The position numbers and the translations under genes were made by a program. The notes beneath the pieces were generated by a model. The model was not told the origin of the DNA and made no database searches. It was given only the letters and a program-made list of their open reading frames with translations. Below are positions 23,445-35,189 of a DNA stretch of 64,000 nt, piece after piece; within the stretch, counting starts at the first letter, position 1; every line of letters begins with the position of its first letter. Origin of the DNA: Cynocephalus volans (taxonomy: Eukaryota; Chordata; Mammalia; Dermoptera; Cynocephalidae); assembly GCF_027409185.1 (NCBI RefSeq), contig NC_084463.1, positions 71,967,852-72,031,851 on the forward strand, read 5' to 3'.

Positions 23445-24443
23445 TTATTTTTCAGGAACCAAACCCAGTACTCCCTTGAGGATTTCTTGTAAGGGTGGTC
23501 TTGTAGTAGTGAACTCCCGCAGTTTTTGTTTGTCTGAGAAATATACTATTTGCCCCTCATTTCGGAAGGATAGCCTTGCAGGGTAGAGTATTCTTGGCTG
23601 GCAATCTTTGTCTTTTAGTATTTTGAAAATATCATCCCATTCCTTTCTAGCTTTTAGGGTTTGTGATGAAAAGTCTGATGTTAACCTGATTGGGGCTCCC
23701 TTATAGGTGATTTGACGCTTCTCTCTTGCAGCTTTTAAGATTCTCTCTTTGTCTCTGAGTTTTGCCAATTTGACTATGACATGTCTTGGAGAAGGCCTTT
23801 TTGGGTTGAATACCTTTGGAGATCGTTGAGCTTCCTGGATCTGAAGATCTGTGATTTTTCCTATACCTGGGAAGTTTTCTGCCACTATTTTGTTGAATAT
23901 GTTTTCAATGGAATCTCCATTTTTCTCCCCTTCTGGAATACCCATGACTCGGATATTTGAGCGCTTGAGGTTGTCTGATATCTCTCTCAGATTTTCTTCC
24001 ATGTACTTGATTCTTTTTTCTTTCTTTTTGTCTGCTTGTGTTATTTCAAACAGCCCATCTTCAAGTTCAGAGGTTCTCTCTTCAACTTCGACAAGCCTGC
24101 TGGTTAAACTCTCCGTTGTGTTTTTTATTTCGCTGAATAACTTCTTCAGCTCAGCAAGTTCTGCTACATTTTTTTTCAGGACATTGATTTCCTTGTATAT
24201 TTCCTCTTTCAGATCCTGTATACTTTTCCTCATTTCATCATGATGTCTAGCTGAGTTTTCTTGTATCTCATTCAGTTTCCTTAGAATTATCACTCGAAAT
24301 TCCTTGTCAGTTATTTCAAGGGCTTCTTGTTCTATAGGATCTAGAGTATGAGATTTATTAACTTTTGGTGGTGTACTTTCTTGATTTTTTGTATTTCTGG
24401 TGTCTTTTTTTTGGTGTTTATTCATTGTGGCAGGGGGTGTCAC
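23445..24443 (-). CDS. L1 ORF1 protein (RNA-binding chaperone), intact
   Basis: 332 codons without interruption, about the length of mammalian L1 ORF1p. It has a charged N-terminus, a long heptad-rich coiled coil (about residues 50-160), an RRM-like central region with NIRVMGIPEGE, and a C-terminal domain including the RPSPRHVIVKL and FSSQTLKARKEWDDIFK stretches. ORF1p trimerises on L1 RNA and is needed for retrotransposition. It lies downstream of a CpG-rich 5' UTR and 187 nt before ORF2. All evidence is sequence-based; activity is unknown. Confidence 0.9.
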   Translation of the reverse strand: MTPPATMNKHQKKDTRNTKNQESTPPKVNKSHTLDPIEQEALEITDKEFRVIILRKLNEIQENSARHHDEMRKSIQDLKEEIYKEINVLKKNVAELAELKKLFSEIKNTTESLTSRLVEVEERTSELEDGLFEITQADKKKEKRIKYMEENLREISDNLKRSNIRVMGIPEGEKNGDSIENIFNKIVAENFPGIGKITDLQIQEAQRSPKVFNPKRPSPRHVIVKLAKLRDKERILKAAREKRQITYKGAPIRLTSDFSSQTLKARKEWDDIFKILKDKDCQPRILYPARLSFRNEGQIVYFSDKQKLREFTTTRPPLQEILKGVLGLVPEK

Positions 24444-25971
24444 AGTCCACCGGTTTGAGACTAATGACTAACTAGGATGTTGCTGTGGTTGCCAATTTGG
24501 TATGGCTCCCGCCGTGACTGCTCAGTTGGCCTCTAGTGTCTTGTGTGTGTGGTTGCCTCGGGTCTTGGGCTTCTCCGGGGATCCACCTTTCTGGTCAGCT
24601 TGTACTCTGCTGGGCTGGTGGATCACGTACCACAGGGTGTGTGATCTCTGTTGAGCTTTCACTTTCTGTACAGGACTTCTCCCCGTTCCGTGTGCTCTGG
24701 CCCAGGCTGTTAGATCGTGCAGTGGCGACCCCACCGGGTGTGTGGTTTCTGTCGAGTCTCCGCCTCCCTGGCCGCACGTCTCCCCCCTCTGTGCACACTG
24801 TGCTGGGCTGGGGTGTCTCTTCTGCACCCCTCGTCTATCAGCTGGGCTTTCAAGACCCTGCTCAGCACCGCCTCGCCCAGGAAGTCTACCAGGTTTCTGC
24901 TAGGCACAGACGACCGGTCTCTCTGGGTGCCTTTGTAGCACTGTGTAGATCTTTCTCGGGTCTTGTTCACCTTTGTATCCCCCCGGTATAAACCGAGTCT
25001 AGTGCCCGCCTGCAGCCTGCTCTCCGGCAGGTTCAAGTGGACCTGGGAATTCTCCTACCACACTATTCCCAACCAGAAATTCGTTAGGCTTTTTTCCAAA
25101 CTGGTGGTCGCAGAGATGGTATCTGCCTCCCAGTAACAGGAAGTTTACCGGGGCCAGAGTCCAGGGTGTGGTGGAGTGACAGTCGGCCTGCCCGTACTTC
25201 CTAGCCCTCCCAACACTGGTCGGGATGCCCCACACCCCCAGCCCCACCAGAGAACCGCGGAGGGAGTGGGGGAGGGAGTGGGAGAGGAGGCCGGCCGCAG
25301 GGTCCGGAAAGCCCCGCGCCAGGCCAAGCAAATGGGCTCAGTGATGGACGAGCAGGGCGGAGCTGCCCGCACCTGGGAAAATGGAGGCAGCACCGGGGCA
25401 GTCAGTGGCCTGGTGGTGCAGGCGGAAGCCGCGTGGGCATCCACCCCCCGAACAGAGCTGTGCCAGGGATCACTCACAGTGCTGTGCCAGGTCGGGCGCT
25501 CGCTCTGTCTCTGGTTTGTTGCCTTCCGTGTTCTCGGCGCTGCCGCCTCGGGCTGTTCAGTCGCGGCGCCGCTCCGGCGCTCCCAGGAATCTTCTTTAAT
25601 GCCGGCCTGAAACCTCGAATCCTGAATAGGGCAGCTGGCCGCCTTCAGTGCGGCCCCAGCCTCCGGGATCCTGGCTGCATCCACAGCAGCCCTGGCGCCG
25701 TGTTCCCTGTTTCAAGACTCGCTTTTGCAGCTAAGAATCAGTTCTTTTCCTGCTCCACACTTCAAAGCTGTTGCCTGTAAATGAGGCAGCCTCTCCTGCC
25801 AGGGGCAAAGTGGCGTTGAGCCCCCACGACCGGCCAGCAGCAGCAGTCCTCCCTTAAGAGATGGCCAGAGGAAGGTCCACAAGTTTCCCGGCTGCCTGAG
25901 GCCCAGTGGCCACCTTTTCCACCTCAGCTACTCCGCGCCAGCCGCCGCAGCCGCCGCCATCTTGCCCCAAC
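24444..25971 (-). promoter_or_regulatory. L1 5' UTR with internal promoter, CpG-rich
   Basis: About 1.5 kb preceding L1 ORF1, strongly GC/CpG-rich especially at 25150-25971, unlike the surrounding DNA. The AAGATGGCGGC next to the 5' end resembles the YY1 site that sets the start of L1 transcription in primates. Several antisense (+) open frames here (for example 24536-24991 and 25176-25610) are probably by-products of GC content. Confidence 0.75.
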
Positions 25972-27065
25972 TCACTGGAACTCTCTTAGAGTGCTGGTGA
26001 GAATGAGAAACAATACAGCCACTCTGGAAAACAGTTGGGCAATTTCTTTTTATTTTTTTTAATTTTTATTGAATCATAATTGATCATAAATATTTTGGGG
26101 GTTCAATGTTGACATATGTTGATCAAATCAATATTACTAGCATATTGTTACAAATCATACTTATTCTTTATGCTCCTTGTCCAATCTCTCCCCATCCCCC
26201 TCGCGTCCCCCTCCCCCCTCTAATTACCCTAGATTTTTTCTCTCCCTCTGAAAGAGTAATGGTTACTCTGTTGATTTGTTGCCTAGATGATCTGTCCAAT
26301 GCTGAAAGGTGTGTTCAGGTCCCCCAATATTATCGCAGAGCAGATGCTTCTTCTGTCACTCTGAAATGGGCTTTGTGGAAAAAGACATCCTTTTCTTTTC
26401 TTTGGTCTCTGCTGGTGACTCTCCTTGTGTCAATGTACTCCAGTGGCTGGCAGACCATCTGCACAGTGGTTGTGGCATCTACCTGCTTTCACAGCAGCAC
26501 AATTTCTTATAAAGTTAAATATACACCTCCTATGTGACCAAATGATCCCACTAAATATTTACCCAAGAAGAATGGAAACATGCCCACATAAATTTCTGTC
26601 CATAGATGTTCGCAATATAATAGCTAAAACCTGGAAACAACTCAAATGTCTACCAATCGGTAAATGAACAAACTGTAGCACATCCTTACAGTGGAATACT
26701 ACTCAGCAATATAAAGGAACAACTGAGTGACACATGCAACAATATGGATGAAGCTCAAAAGCAATATGGTAAGTGAAAGAATACATACACAAAAGAGTAC
26801 ATATCATATGATTCCATTCATATAAAGAATTAGAGATGGTAAAACTATGATAGCAGAAAGCAGATCCCTGGCTGGAAGTGGAGGAAAGGATTGACTACAA
26901 AGGAACATGAGTGAACTCCCTGTGATGATAGAAATGTTCTATATCATAATTGTTGTAGTGATGACACTATTGCATATATTTTTAAGGCTACACACAAAAA
27001 ATTAGTGAATTTTATTATATTATTTCTAATTTTATTAATTCTATCTCAATAAAACTAATTTTTAA
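25972..27065 (+). mobile_element. Continuation of old L1M, split by a 450-bp insertion
   Basis: From the right target duplication the L1M ORF2 3' region resumes (CAGCCACTCTGGAAAACAG), is interrupted at 26049-26499, resumes at 26500 and ends near AATAAAACTAATTTTTAAAAG at about 27065. Confidence 0.7.
26049..26499 (-). mobile_element. Short L1-derived chimeric retroposon, copy A (5'-truncated)
   Basis: Inserted with a 9-bp duplication CAATTTCTT (26040-26048 and 26500-26508). On the minus strand its 3' end is TTATGATTCAATAAAAATT plus an A-rich tail. It aligns almost collinearly with 29948-30400 (copy B). The central part around 26277-26335 (TTGCCTAGATGATCTGTCCA; GTGTTCAGGTCCCC) matches the L1 ORF2 endonuclease region at about 22780-22830. 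Confidence 0.7.
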
Positions 27066-27649
27066 AAGTAGTGTGATGTAGTAGATTCTCAAATTTTGGT
27101 CAAACTAGTTGCATTTCCTTGTACCTATTCTCAGTTCTGTGGCATAAATGCCTGGGTTATAGTTTGGAGAGCATCTGAAATTGCACTTAGATTTGCTTAT
27201 GGGCAGTAACTTCCTCTCTGATTTTCAAAAAAAAAAAGATCCATAGGAGAAGACACAACTATAAAAATAATCCTATTTTAAACCCAGTGGAAAAATCTAA
27301 AAATACAGCTTTCCAAGGCATATGTGTTGAATATTAAACTGCATTAAAGATTTATAAGTATAACCCAGAGGTGAGGTGATATCACTCATCTTTTGGTATT
27401 TAAATAAACTCAACTTCTGAGATCATATGGGGATTCTAATGCCCTCAACCAAGCAATTAGGGGGAAAACATTCTTACTCTTAATATCTCGTAGTGAACCC
27501 ACCTTCGAAATCATCTTCCTATTGACTCTTCCACAGATTCCAGTCTCTTGTTCATCTGTCTGATCCTCCCTTCTCTGCCCTCAATGAGAAACCCAAGTTC
27601 CTCTTTATTTAATTGTTTTTCTTTTCTTTTCCTTTTGTTTTTGTTGTTG
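27066..27649. other. No recognised feature between two L1 relics
   Basis: AT-rich sequence without an identified repeat apart from a (TTG)n run at about 27637-27655. Confidence 0.4.
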
Positions 27650-29379
27650 TTGTTGTTCTTGTGTGGAGGCAAGATTTATTTGTTTTGTCTTGTTTTTAGT
27701 TGAAACATAATTGATTGTGCATATTCGTGGGCACTATTTCACTTATAATTTTCTCTAAGTTCTTCCATGTTGCTGTGAACGGCAGAATTTCATTCTTTTT
27801 ATGGCAAAGTAGCAGCCCATTGTGTAAATATACAACATTTTCCTTATCCAGTCATCCATCAATAGACATTTAGGTTGGTTCCAACTCTTGGCTATAGTAA
27901 ACAGAGCTGTGATATACATGGGAGTGCAGGTATCCCTTTGACATGATGATTTCCATTCCTTTGGGTACATGCTTAGAAGTGGGATTGCTGGATTGTATGG
28001 CAGTTCTATCTGTAGTTGTTTGAGGAAACTCCATACTGTTTTCCGTAGTGGCTGTGCTAACTTACAGTGTAGAAGGGTTCCCCTCTCTCCACATCCTCAC
28101 CAGCATTTGTTATTCTGTCCTTTTGATAATGGCCAGTCTAACTAGGGTTGAGATGATATCTTAACATGGTTTTGATTTGCATTTCCCTGATGCTTAATGA
28201 TGTTCAGCATTTTTTCATGTCTGTTGGCCATTTGTTTATCTTCCTTTGAGAAATGCCTGTTCAGCTCCTTTGCCTACTTTTTAATCAGATTACTCTTTTA
28301 CTGTTGTTTGAGTTCCTTGTATACTCTGGATATTAATGCCTTGTCGGATGCATAGTTTGAGAATATTTTCTCCGATTCTGTAGTTTGTCTTTTTGCTCTA
28401 TTAATTGTTTCCTTTGCTGTGCAGAAGCTTTTTAGTTTGATATAATCCAACTTCTTTATTTTTCTTTTGTTGCCTGTGCTTTTGGGGTCTTATTCATAAA
28501 CTCTTTGCCCAGTCCTACTTCCTAAAGTCTTTCCCCTATGGTGTCTTGTAAGAGTTTTATAGTTTTGGGTCTTCTATTTGTCTTAAACTCATTTTGAGTT
28601 GATTTTGGTGTATGGTGAGAGGTATGGTCTAGTTTCTCTCTTCTATATACGGATGTCCAGTTTTCCCAGCACCACTTATTGAAGAGGCGGCCTTCCCCAA
28701 TGTTTGTTCTTGTGGCCTTTGTCAAAGATCAGTTGTCTGTAAGTATGTGGGTTGATTTCTGAGTTCTCTATTCTGTTCCAATGGTCCAAGTGTTTTTATT
28801 CCAGTATCATGCTGTTTTGGTTACTATAGCTTTTCAGTATAATTTGAAGTCAGGTAGTATAATGCCTCTGGCTTTTTGTTTGTTTCTTTGTTTTGTTTTG
28901 TTTTGTTCAGGAGTGCTTTGGCTATTCAAGGTCTTTTGCTGTTGAATGTCAGGTTTTGTTTTTGTGTTTTTGGTTTATTTTTTTTTCTGTTTCTTTGAAG
29001 AAGGTCATTGGTATTTTGATGGAGATTGCATTGAATCTGTAGATAACTTTGGGTAGTATGAACATTTTCACAATGTTAATTCTTCCAATCCAAGAGGGTG
29101 GAATGTCTTTAATCCTCTTTAATTTTGTATCCTCTTTAATTTCTCTTAGCAGTGATTTGTAGTTCTTGTTGTAGAGATCTTTCACCTCCTTGGTTAAATT
29201 GATTCCTAAGTATTTTATTTTTTTATTTTTTTGGTGACTATTGTAAGTGTACTTGCTTTCTTGATTTCTTTTACTTCTAGTTCATTATTGGAGTATAAAA
29301 AATGCTACTGCTGACTTTTGCATGCTGATTTTGTATCCTGCAACTTTACTGAAATCATGTATCAGCTCTAAGAGGTTTT

Positions 29380-31394
29380 TTTTATTTTTTAGTTCAAGGA
29401 CATGTATTTAGCAGAATGTGTGGGGTCAGGAGTGTGTGTCAGGTATGGTATACAGTTTGTCCCACTGTAACACCATTTCTGTACTCCCATTGAGCTCAGA
29501 TGCATGCAATATGTTGGAGAAAGATTTACTATAACACAGAGACTATATTGCTTCATAAACAATTTTTCCTAGGCAAGGGAAGCCCAGAGTAGCAGGAATA
29601 GAATTGTAATTTGGGGCTGGAGTGGAAAGAGTCCTTAATAAACTACTGCACAAGCAGGGCCTCTTCCATGTAAGAGGTGAGCACAGGTGCCAAGGGCTCC
29701 CTTGCCAGAGGGTGTGCCCCAGCCTTGCCCGGTCCTGCTCAGCTCTTACTCATGTGGCTGCACATTCACCAGGGCCCTCCTTTTTGGAAAAGTCCTTCCT
29801 TCACCTCTATCACCTGGACTTCCTCAAGCCAGCATTTCTACCCATGTGCTTTTCTGAATTTTTTGTAACCCTTAGTCAATCTCCAGACTTGCTGGGCTGT
29901 CCCCAAAGTATCAAAGACTCTGGTGGTAAGGGGCATATGTTGTTGTTGTTGTTTTATTGAATCATAATTGATATTGATTATACATATTTGGGGGGTTCAA
30001 TGTTAACATACATTGATCAAGTCAATGTTACTAGCATGTAGATTGTTACAAATTGTACTTATTCTTTATGCCCCTTGTCCAATCTCTCCCTATCCCTCTC
30101 TCCTTCCCCACTCCCACCACTGATAGCCCTAGATTTCTTCTCTCTCTCTGATAGAGTAATGGTTACTCTGTTGATTTGTTGCCTAGATGACCTGTCCAGT
30201 GCTGAGAGGTGTGTTCAGGTCCCCCAATATTATCATAGAGCACCTGCTTCTTCTGTCACTCTGGAATGGGCTTTGTGGAGAGAGACATCCTCTTCTTTTC
30301 TGTGGTCTCTGCTGGTGACTCGCCTTGTGTCAATGCACTCCAGTGGCTGGTGGACCATCCGCATGGTGGTTGTGGCATCTAGTGTGGCATCACAGCAGCT
30401 GTTGTTATTGTCATGGCTATGGTGGGCCACCCACATGGAGGTGATGTTTTTCACATGCTCCTTGGTCCTTGTGGTGTCCCTGGTTGTGGGGGGGTCTGGT
30501 CCCTGGCTCCAAGCCTCAGGTCCCCTGTGGGGTCCTGAGGTGTTGGTGGTGTGCCTGGGCTTGAACTAATTTTTTGTCCTTTGCTTATTTCTAAAATGGG
30601 GGAACTTCCTATGGGAACCAGTACTTGAGCTCTGTGATTGAGCTAAATTGCTGCTTTGCTGCTGTTTCCCTAGGGAAGGCTTTTTGTGCAGCTCAGGGTT
30701 TAATGGTTGACCTTATAGGTACTTCCAGCTCTCCAGAGACCCAGTGTACCTGGATTGTGTAGAAACTCTGATCTGGGCCTGAGTTTTTTCATTAAACTGC
30801 ACCCCATGCAATTCTGCATTCCCAACCAGTCTCCTCTGAGTAGTCCTGTGCTGACTGGGGGGCGGATTGGCTGTCCTTGCTGTGTCCCAGTGTTCTCCTG
30901 GTGGGCCCGTCTCCCTCACCACCCATGCTCCAAACACTTCCCATGGGACAGGCTCTGCACTGGTCCCTTGCAATGCTCACTGGCCTGTGAATGGCTCCCC
31001 TTTTTCAGCTGTTCTGTCTCCTCACTCCTGTGTGAGTCCATGGGAACCCTATTAGTGGTCTTGCTGTCCTGGGGGCCACCAAGGCCCTCTTCTCCCCTGC
31101 TGCCTCTAAGCAACTCCATCTGAAGGGCACAGCTACAGCTTCTGCCGGCTCATGCTCCATGTGCTCAGCAGCTCCAGACTTAAAGCAACCACAGCCCTAA
31201 ATGCTCTGAGCAGTTTTTCTTTCTCTCATTGTGGTTTCTCCCACCTTCATGAACTCCATAGGTCTCTCCTTCTCTTCCCCTGAGCTCCAGCAGTCCCAGC
31301 TTGGCTGTTGTTACATTTTTATAGTTGTAAATTGGTTGATTTGTGGGAAAGAGTGACATTGGGGACCATCTATTCTGCCATCTTGACTGGAAAA
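29380..31394 (-). mobile_element. L1-derived chimeric retroposon, copy B, with extra 3' sequence
   Basis: Flanked by CTCTAAGAGGTTTT (29366-29379) and CTCTAAGAAGTTTT (31395-31408), a 14-bp duplication with one mismatch. The minus-strand 5' end reads AGTCAAGATGGCAGAATAG, like an L1 5' end. Next comes a 5'-UTR-like region, then the body shared with copy A (30400-29948) ending TGATTCAATAAAACAAC. About 550 bp of different sequence (29393-29940) follows, ending in a poly(T) at 29374-29392. No long open frame. Confidence 0.65.
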
Positions 31395-32711
31395 CTCTAA
31401 GAAGTTTTCTTTGTAGAGTCTTTAGGTTTGTCTATATATAAGATCGTGTCATCTGCAAACAGAACCAGTCTGACTTCCTCTTTTCCAACCTATGTGCCCT
31501 TTATTTATTTCTCCTACTTGACTGCTCTGGCTAGTACTTCCAATACTATGTTAAATAGGAGTGGTGAGAGTGGGCATCTTTGTCTTGTTCCTGTTCCACC
31601 ATTCATTCCCATTCCCATCCATTCAGGATGATATTGGTGGTGGGTTTGTCATACATAGCTTTTATTATGTTTAGGTATTTTCCGTCTATATTTAATTTGC
31701 TGAGAGTATTTATCATGAAGGGATGTTGAATTCTGTCAAATGCTTTTTCTGCATTTATTGCAATAACCATATGGTTTTTGTCCTTGATGTTGTTGCTGTG
31801 GTGTATTACATTTAGGGACTTGAGTATGTTGAACCATCCTTGCATTAACAGGATGAATCCCACTTGATTGTGGTGTATAATTTTTTTGATATGTTGCTGT
31901 AATCTATTTGTGAATATTTTGTTGTGGACTTTTTGCACCTATGATCTTTGGAGATATTGGCCTGTAGTCTTCTTTTTCATTGTTGTATGTTTGTCTGGTT
32001 TTGGTTTCAGGGTTATGCTGGCCTCACAGAATGAGTTTGAGAGAATGGTCTCTGTTTCAATTTTTTGGAATAGTTTGAAGAAAATTGGTGTTAATTCCTC
32101 ATTAAAAGTTTGGAAGAATTTGGCAGTAAAGCCATCCAGACCTGGGTTTTTCTTTGTTGTGAGACTGCTGCTTCCTGCTTCAATTTTGTTGCTTGTTATT
32201 GGCCTGTTCAGGTTTTATATTCTCCTTGATTCAATCTTGGTAGTTGGTATGTGTCCAAAATTTTTTCCATTTCCTCCAGGTTTTCCAATTTGTTAGCATG
32301 TAGTTGTTTATAATAGTCTCTAATGATTCTTTGTTTTTCCACCGTATCAGTTGTAATGTCACCTCTTTCATTTCTGATTTTTGTTTTTTGGGTCTTCTCT
32401 CTTCTTTTTTTAGTTAACCTAGCCAATGGTTGCCTATTTTGTTTATTTTCTCAAAAAACCAACTTTTTGTTTCATTAATTTTTTGTATCATTTTGGGGGT
32501 CTCTATTTCATTTAGTTCTGCTCTGATCTTAATTATTTCTTTCTATTTACTAATTTTAGAATTGGATTGTTGTTTTTCTAGTCCTTTGAAGTGTAGCATT
32601 AGATTGTTTATTTGAAGTATTTCTATTCTATTGATGTAAGCATTTATTGCAATAAACTTCCCTCTTACTACTGTTTTTACAGTATCCCACAGGTTTTGGT
32701 ATGATGTGTCT

Positions 32712-32864
32712 TTCTTTTCTTTTTTTTAATATTAAAATAATTTTATTTCAATTTGCCTACCTTGGTGTAAAATTATTAAAATTATCTCAAGAAAGTTACT
32801 ATCCATCCAACTGACAAATGACTTCAGCTAAGTCAGGCTTTGGTTTTATAAAAAGATAATAACA
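32712..32864 (-). pseudogene. Short retrocopy, probably a 3'-UTR-only processed pseudogene
   Basis: A 153-bp non-L1 insertion inside L1 ORF2 sequence. On the minus strand it ends AATTGAAATAAAATTATTTT followed by an A-rich tail, and short GTGTCT copies flank it at 32706-32711 and 32865-32870. This is the layout of a 5'-truncated mRNA retrocopy. The parent gene is not recognised. Confidence 0.5.
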
Positions 32865-33659
32865 GTGTCTCTATTTTCATTAGTTTCAAGAAATTTTTTA
32901 TTTCCTGTTTAATTTCTTCTTTCACCCATAGGTTGTTTAGGAGCATGTTGTTTAATTTCTACGTATTTGTATAGTTTTCGGAGTTTCACTTTTTATTGGT
33001 TTCTAGTTTTAATCTGTTGTGGTCTAAAAAGGTATTTGACATTACTTCAATTTTTTTAAAATCTGTTGAGACTTGATTTGTGACTCGACATGTGGTCTAT
33101 TCCGGAGAATGTTCAATGTGCTGATAAGAAGAATGTATATTCTGTAGTTGTTGGATGAAATGTTCTGTAATATCTGCCAAATCCAATTGCTTAAAGTGTA
33201 GTTTAAGTCCTGTGTTTCTCTGTTGATGTGTTGCCTAGATGATCTGTCCAATGTTGAGAGAGGGGTGTTCAGGTCCCCCACTATTATTGTATTGGAGTCT
33301 ATCTCTTTCTTTAGGTCTAATAGTGTTTGCTTTATATATCTCAGTGCTCTGGTGTTGGGTGTGTATATATTTCTGATTGTTATGTCTTCTTGCTGGATAG
33401 ATCCCTTTATCATGACATAATGGCCTTCTTTGTCTCTTTTTATGGTTTTTGGTTTAATGTCTATTTTATCTGTTATAAGAATAGCTACTCCTGCTCGTTT
33501 TTGGTTTCCATTTGCATAGTATATCTTTTTATTGCCTCTTTTAAACACATCATCAGGGCCTCCTATTCCTTGGAACAGCAGCTTATCAAGTTATATTTTC
33601 TCCTAGAGAAGAGTACCAAAATAAGATATTTTAATTTCCATTTGCTAACTTGAGGATGG

Positions 33660-33880
33660 GCAAGAGTGTGGGATCTGGAGCCAGACTGCTGAGGTTTGTC
33701 AACCTGTCCTCTCTTACTAGCTCTGGAACCTTGGGCAAGTTACCTATCTCCCTGTGCCTGCATGTCTCCATTTGTGAAATGAGGATAGTAAGAGATCCAG
33801 ACTCATAGATCTCTGGTTACATACACCACTTAGAATCAGTACTTGACATAGTAAATGCTCAGTAAGTGTGAGCCATCATT
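33660..33880 (-). mobile_element. MIR SINE
   Basis: Contains CTTGGGCAAGTTACCTATCTC, CCATTTGTGAAATGAGGATAG and AGTAAATGCTCAGTAAGTG, the reverse-strand MIR core and tail. Confidence 0.75.
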
Positions 33881-35165
33881 ATTATAATTAGGTAAATTAG
33901 ACAATTGATTCACAATTGGAAAAACTAGAACGTAAGCTCAGAGTTTCTCAAAATTGGAATATAATAGCTGCCAATTCTTTCTCTGCTGTATCATACACTT
34001 GCCGGAAACAGATTAATTGAAACATCAAACATAATAAACACTTGCTTTGTTCCTTCTGGTTTTCTCAAGAGCCTGTGATCAGGTCCCAAAAGAAACAGCT
34101 TTAAAAACAAGCATGAACAATGATGACAATAGTTACTCATTTTGGAGATTTGAGCAGCTAAGGTGGAACAGAAATGAATTCACACAAAGAATGTATTTGA
34201 ATTTTTTCTTGCCTGAAGACAAAGAGAGAAACTTATCATAACCTTTCTTTTGTTTATCATGGGTGGACTCTCTTAAGACACTCACCTGAATGAATCGTTT
34301 GTCCCAGAGATGTTTTCTTTTTTTTTTGGTCTTGAAGTTATTTGAAACATGTCTTCAAACATATCTTCAGGTTGAAATTCAGTTCTTTGTCTTCGGGTAT
34401 AGATAATCTTAAAGAGGAAGAGCAGCAGCTAAAAAGTATTTTTAACGTACTTAAATTGGTCACAAATCTTAAATTTTAATTCTATTTTCACTCGTTATCC
34501 AGAAATCTATCCAAAGTCTTAAGAAAATCAGAATCCAGCTGTTACTGATACAGATCACTTAGAATTTGATCTTGAGGAGAGATCAAGAAAATATGAACAA
34601 GATAGTCAACAATGAACTTAAGGCTTTCTTAAAGTGCAAAGTTTCCAGAACAGAGAATTGTTTCTGTTCAACCACTATTTATAGTTTCTCATAGTATTTA
34701 CTGCTTAATTTACCATAAAGCCAGATTTGGTTTTAATCATGAGATTTAATAAATTGGTTTTTGCCTATTTTTTTGATTATAGTATATAATTTTATTAATA
34801 ATAAATAGTGTAAGCATTTCTTTTCAAGGTTGTTTTGTTTTTTTCATTTTTTATTTTTATTTTTTTCATAAATTGAGTTCAGAGCTCCAGATTTCCAGAA
34901 ATGTTTTTAACAACTTAGAATCAAGAAGAATCAAGTAAGGAACATTTCAACCTGACAAATTTATAAAGATGAAACGGGAATTAACTGCATCTAAAAGCCG
35001 TCAGGTAATATAATACTAGGTATTCAAAAGAATCATGTATGAAAATGCATCATAAATTGTAAGGTTTTTCAAATGAATGTAATCTCAGGAGTCCTGGTGT
35101 GTTAAAATATCTGTTGAGATGGATTTCAACTCAGATGGCATCCTGTTATTTTTCACATAACAACT
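33881..35165. other. No recognised feature
   Basis: AT-rich intergenic DNA. A 64-codon open frame at 34047-34241 has no recognisable homology or splice context. Confidence 0.4.
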
Positions 35166-35189
35166 GTCTTGGTATTAAATTGTTAATCA

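Larger units (their letters stand above)
18087..25971 (-). mobile_element. Full-length young L1 with a probable 3' transduction
   Basis: Bounded by a perfect 15-bp target duplication TCACTGGAACTCTCT at 18072-18086 and 25972-25986, within an older L1M. On the minus strand it reads: 5' end GTTGGGGCAAGATGGCGGC (a YY1-like AAGATGGC near the first bases, as in human L1), a CpG-rich 5' UTR, ORF1, ORF2, a 3' UTR with a G run, and an A-rich tail ending near 19150. About 1 kb of non-L1 sequence follows, then an AATAAA at 18138-18133 and a terminal poly(A) (18113-18090). Confidence 0.85.
27650..33550 (-). mobile_element. Decayed L1 (minus strand), ORF2 to 3' end, with two insertions
   Basis: Collinear with the full-length L1 ORF2 (for example 32208-32426 and 31603-31938 correspond to RT; 33042-33548 to endonuclease), but with many stops and frameshifts. 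5'-truncated within the endonuclease at about 33548. Interrupted by a 2.0-kb insertion at 29380-31394 and a 153-bp one at 32712-32864. Confidence 0.85.

Noticed and set aside
19582..24243. Several + strand open frames of 60-165 codons
   Set aside because: They are antisense shadows of the L1 ORF1 and ORF2 on the minus strand.
24522..25684. Minus-strand frames of 67-179 codons upstream of L1 ORF1
   Set aside because: They lie in the GC-rich L1 5' UTR, show no homology that I recognise and overlap one another.
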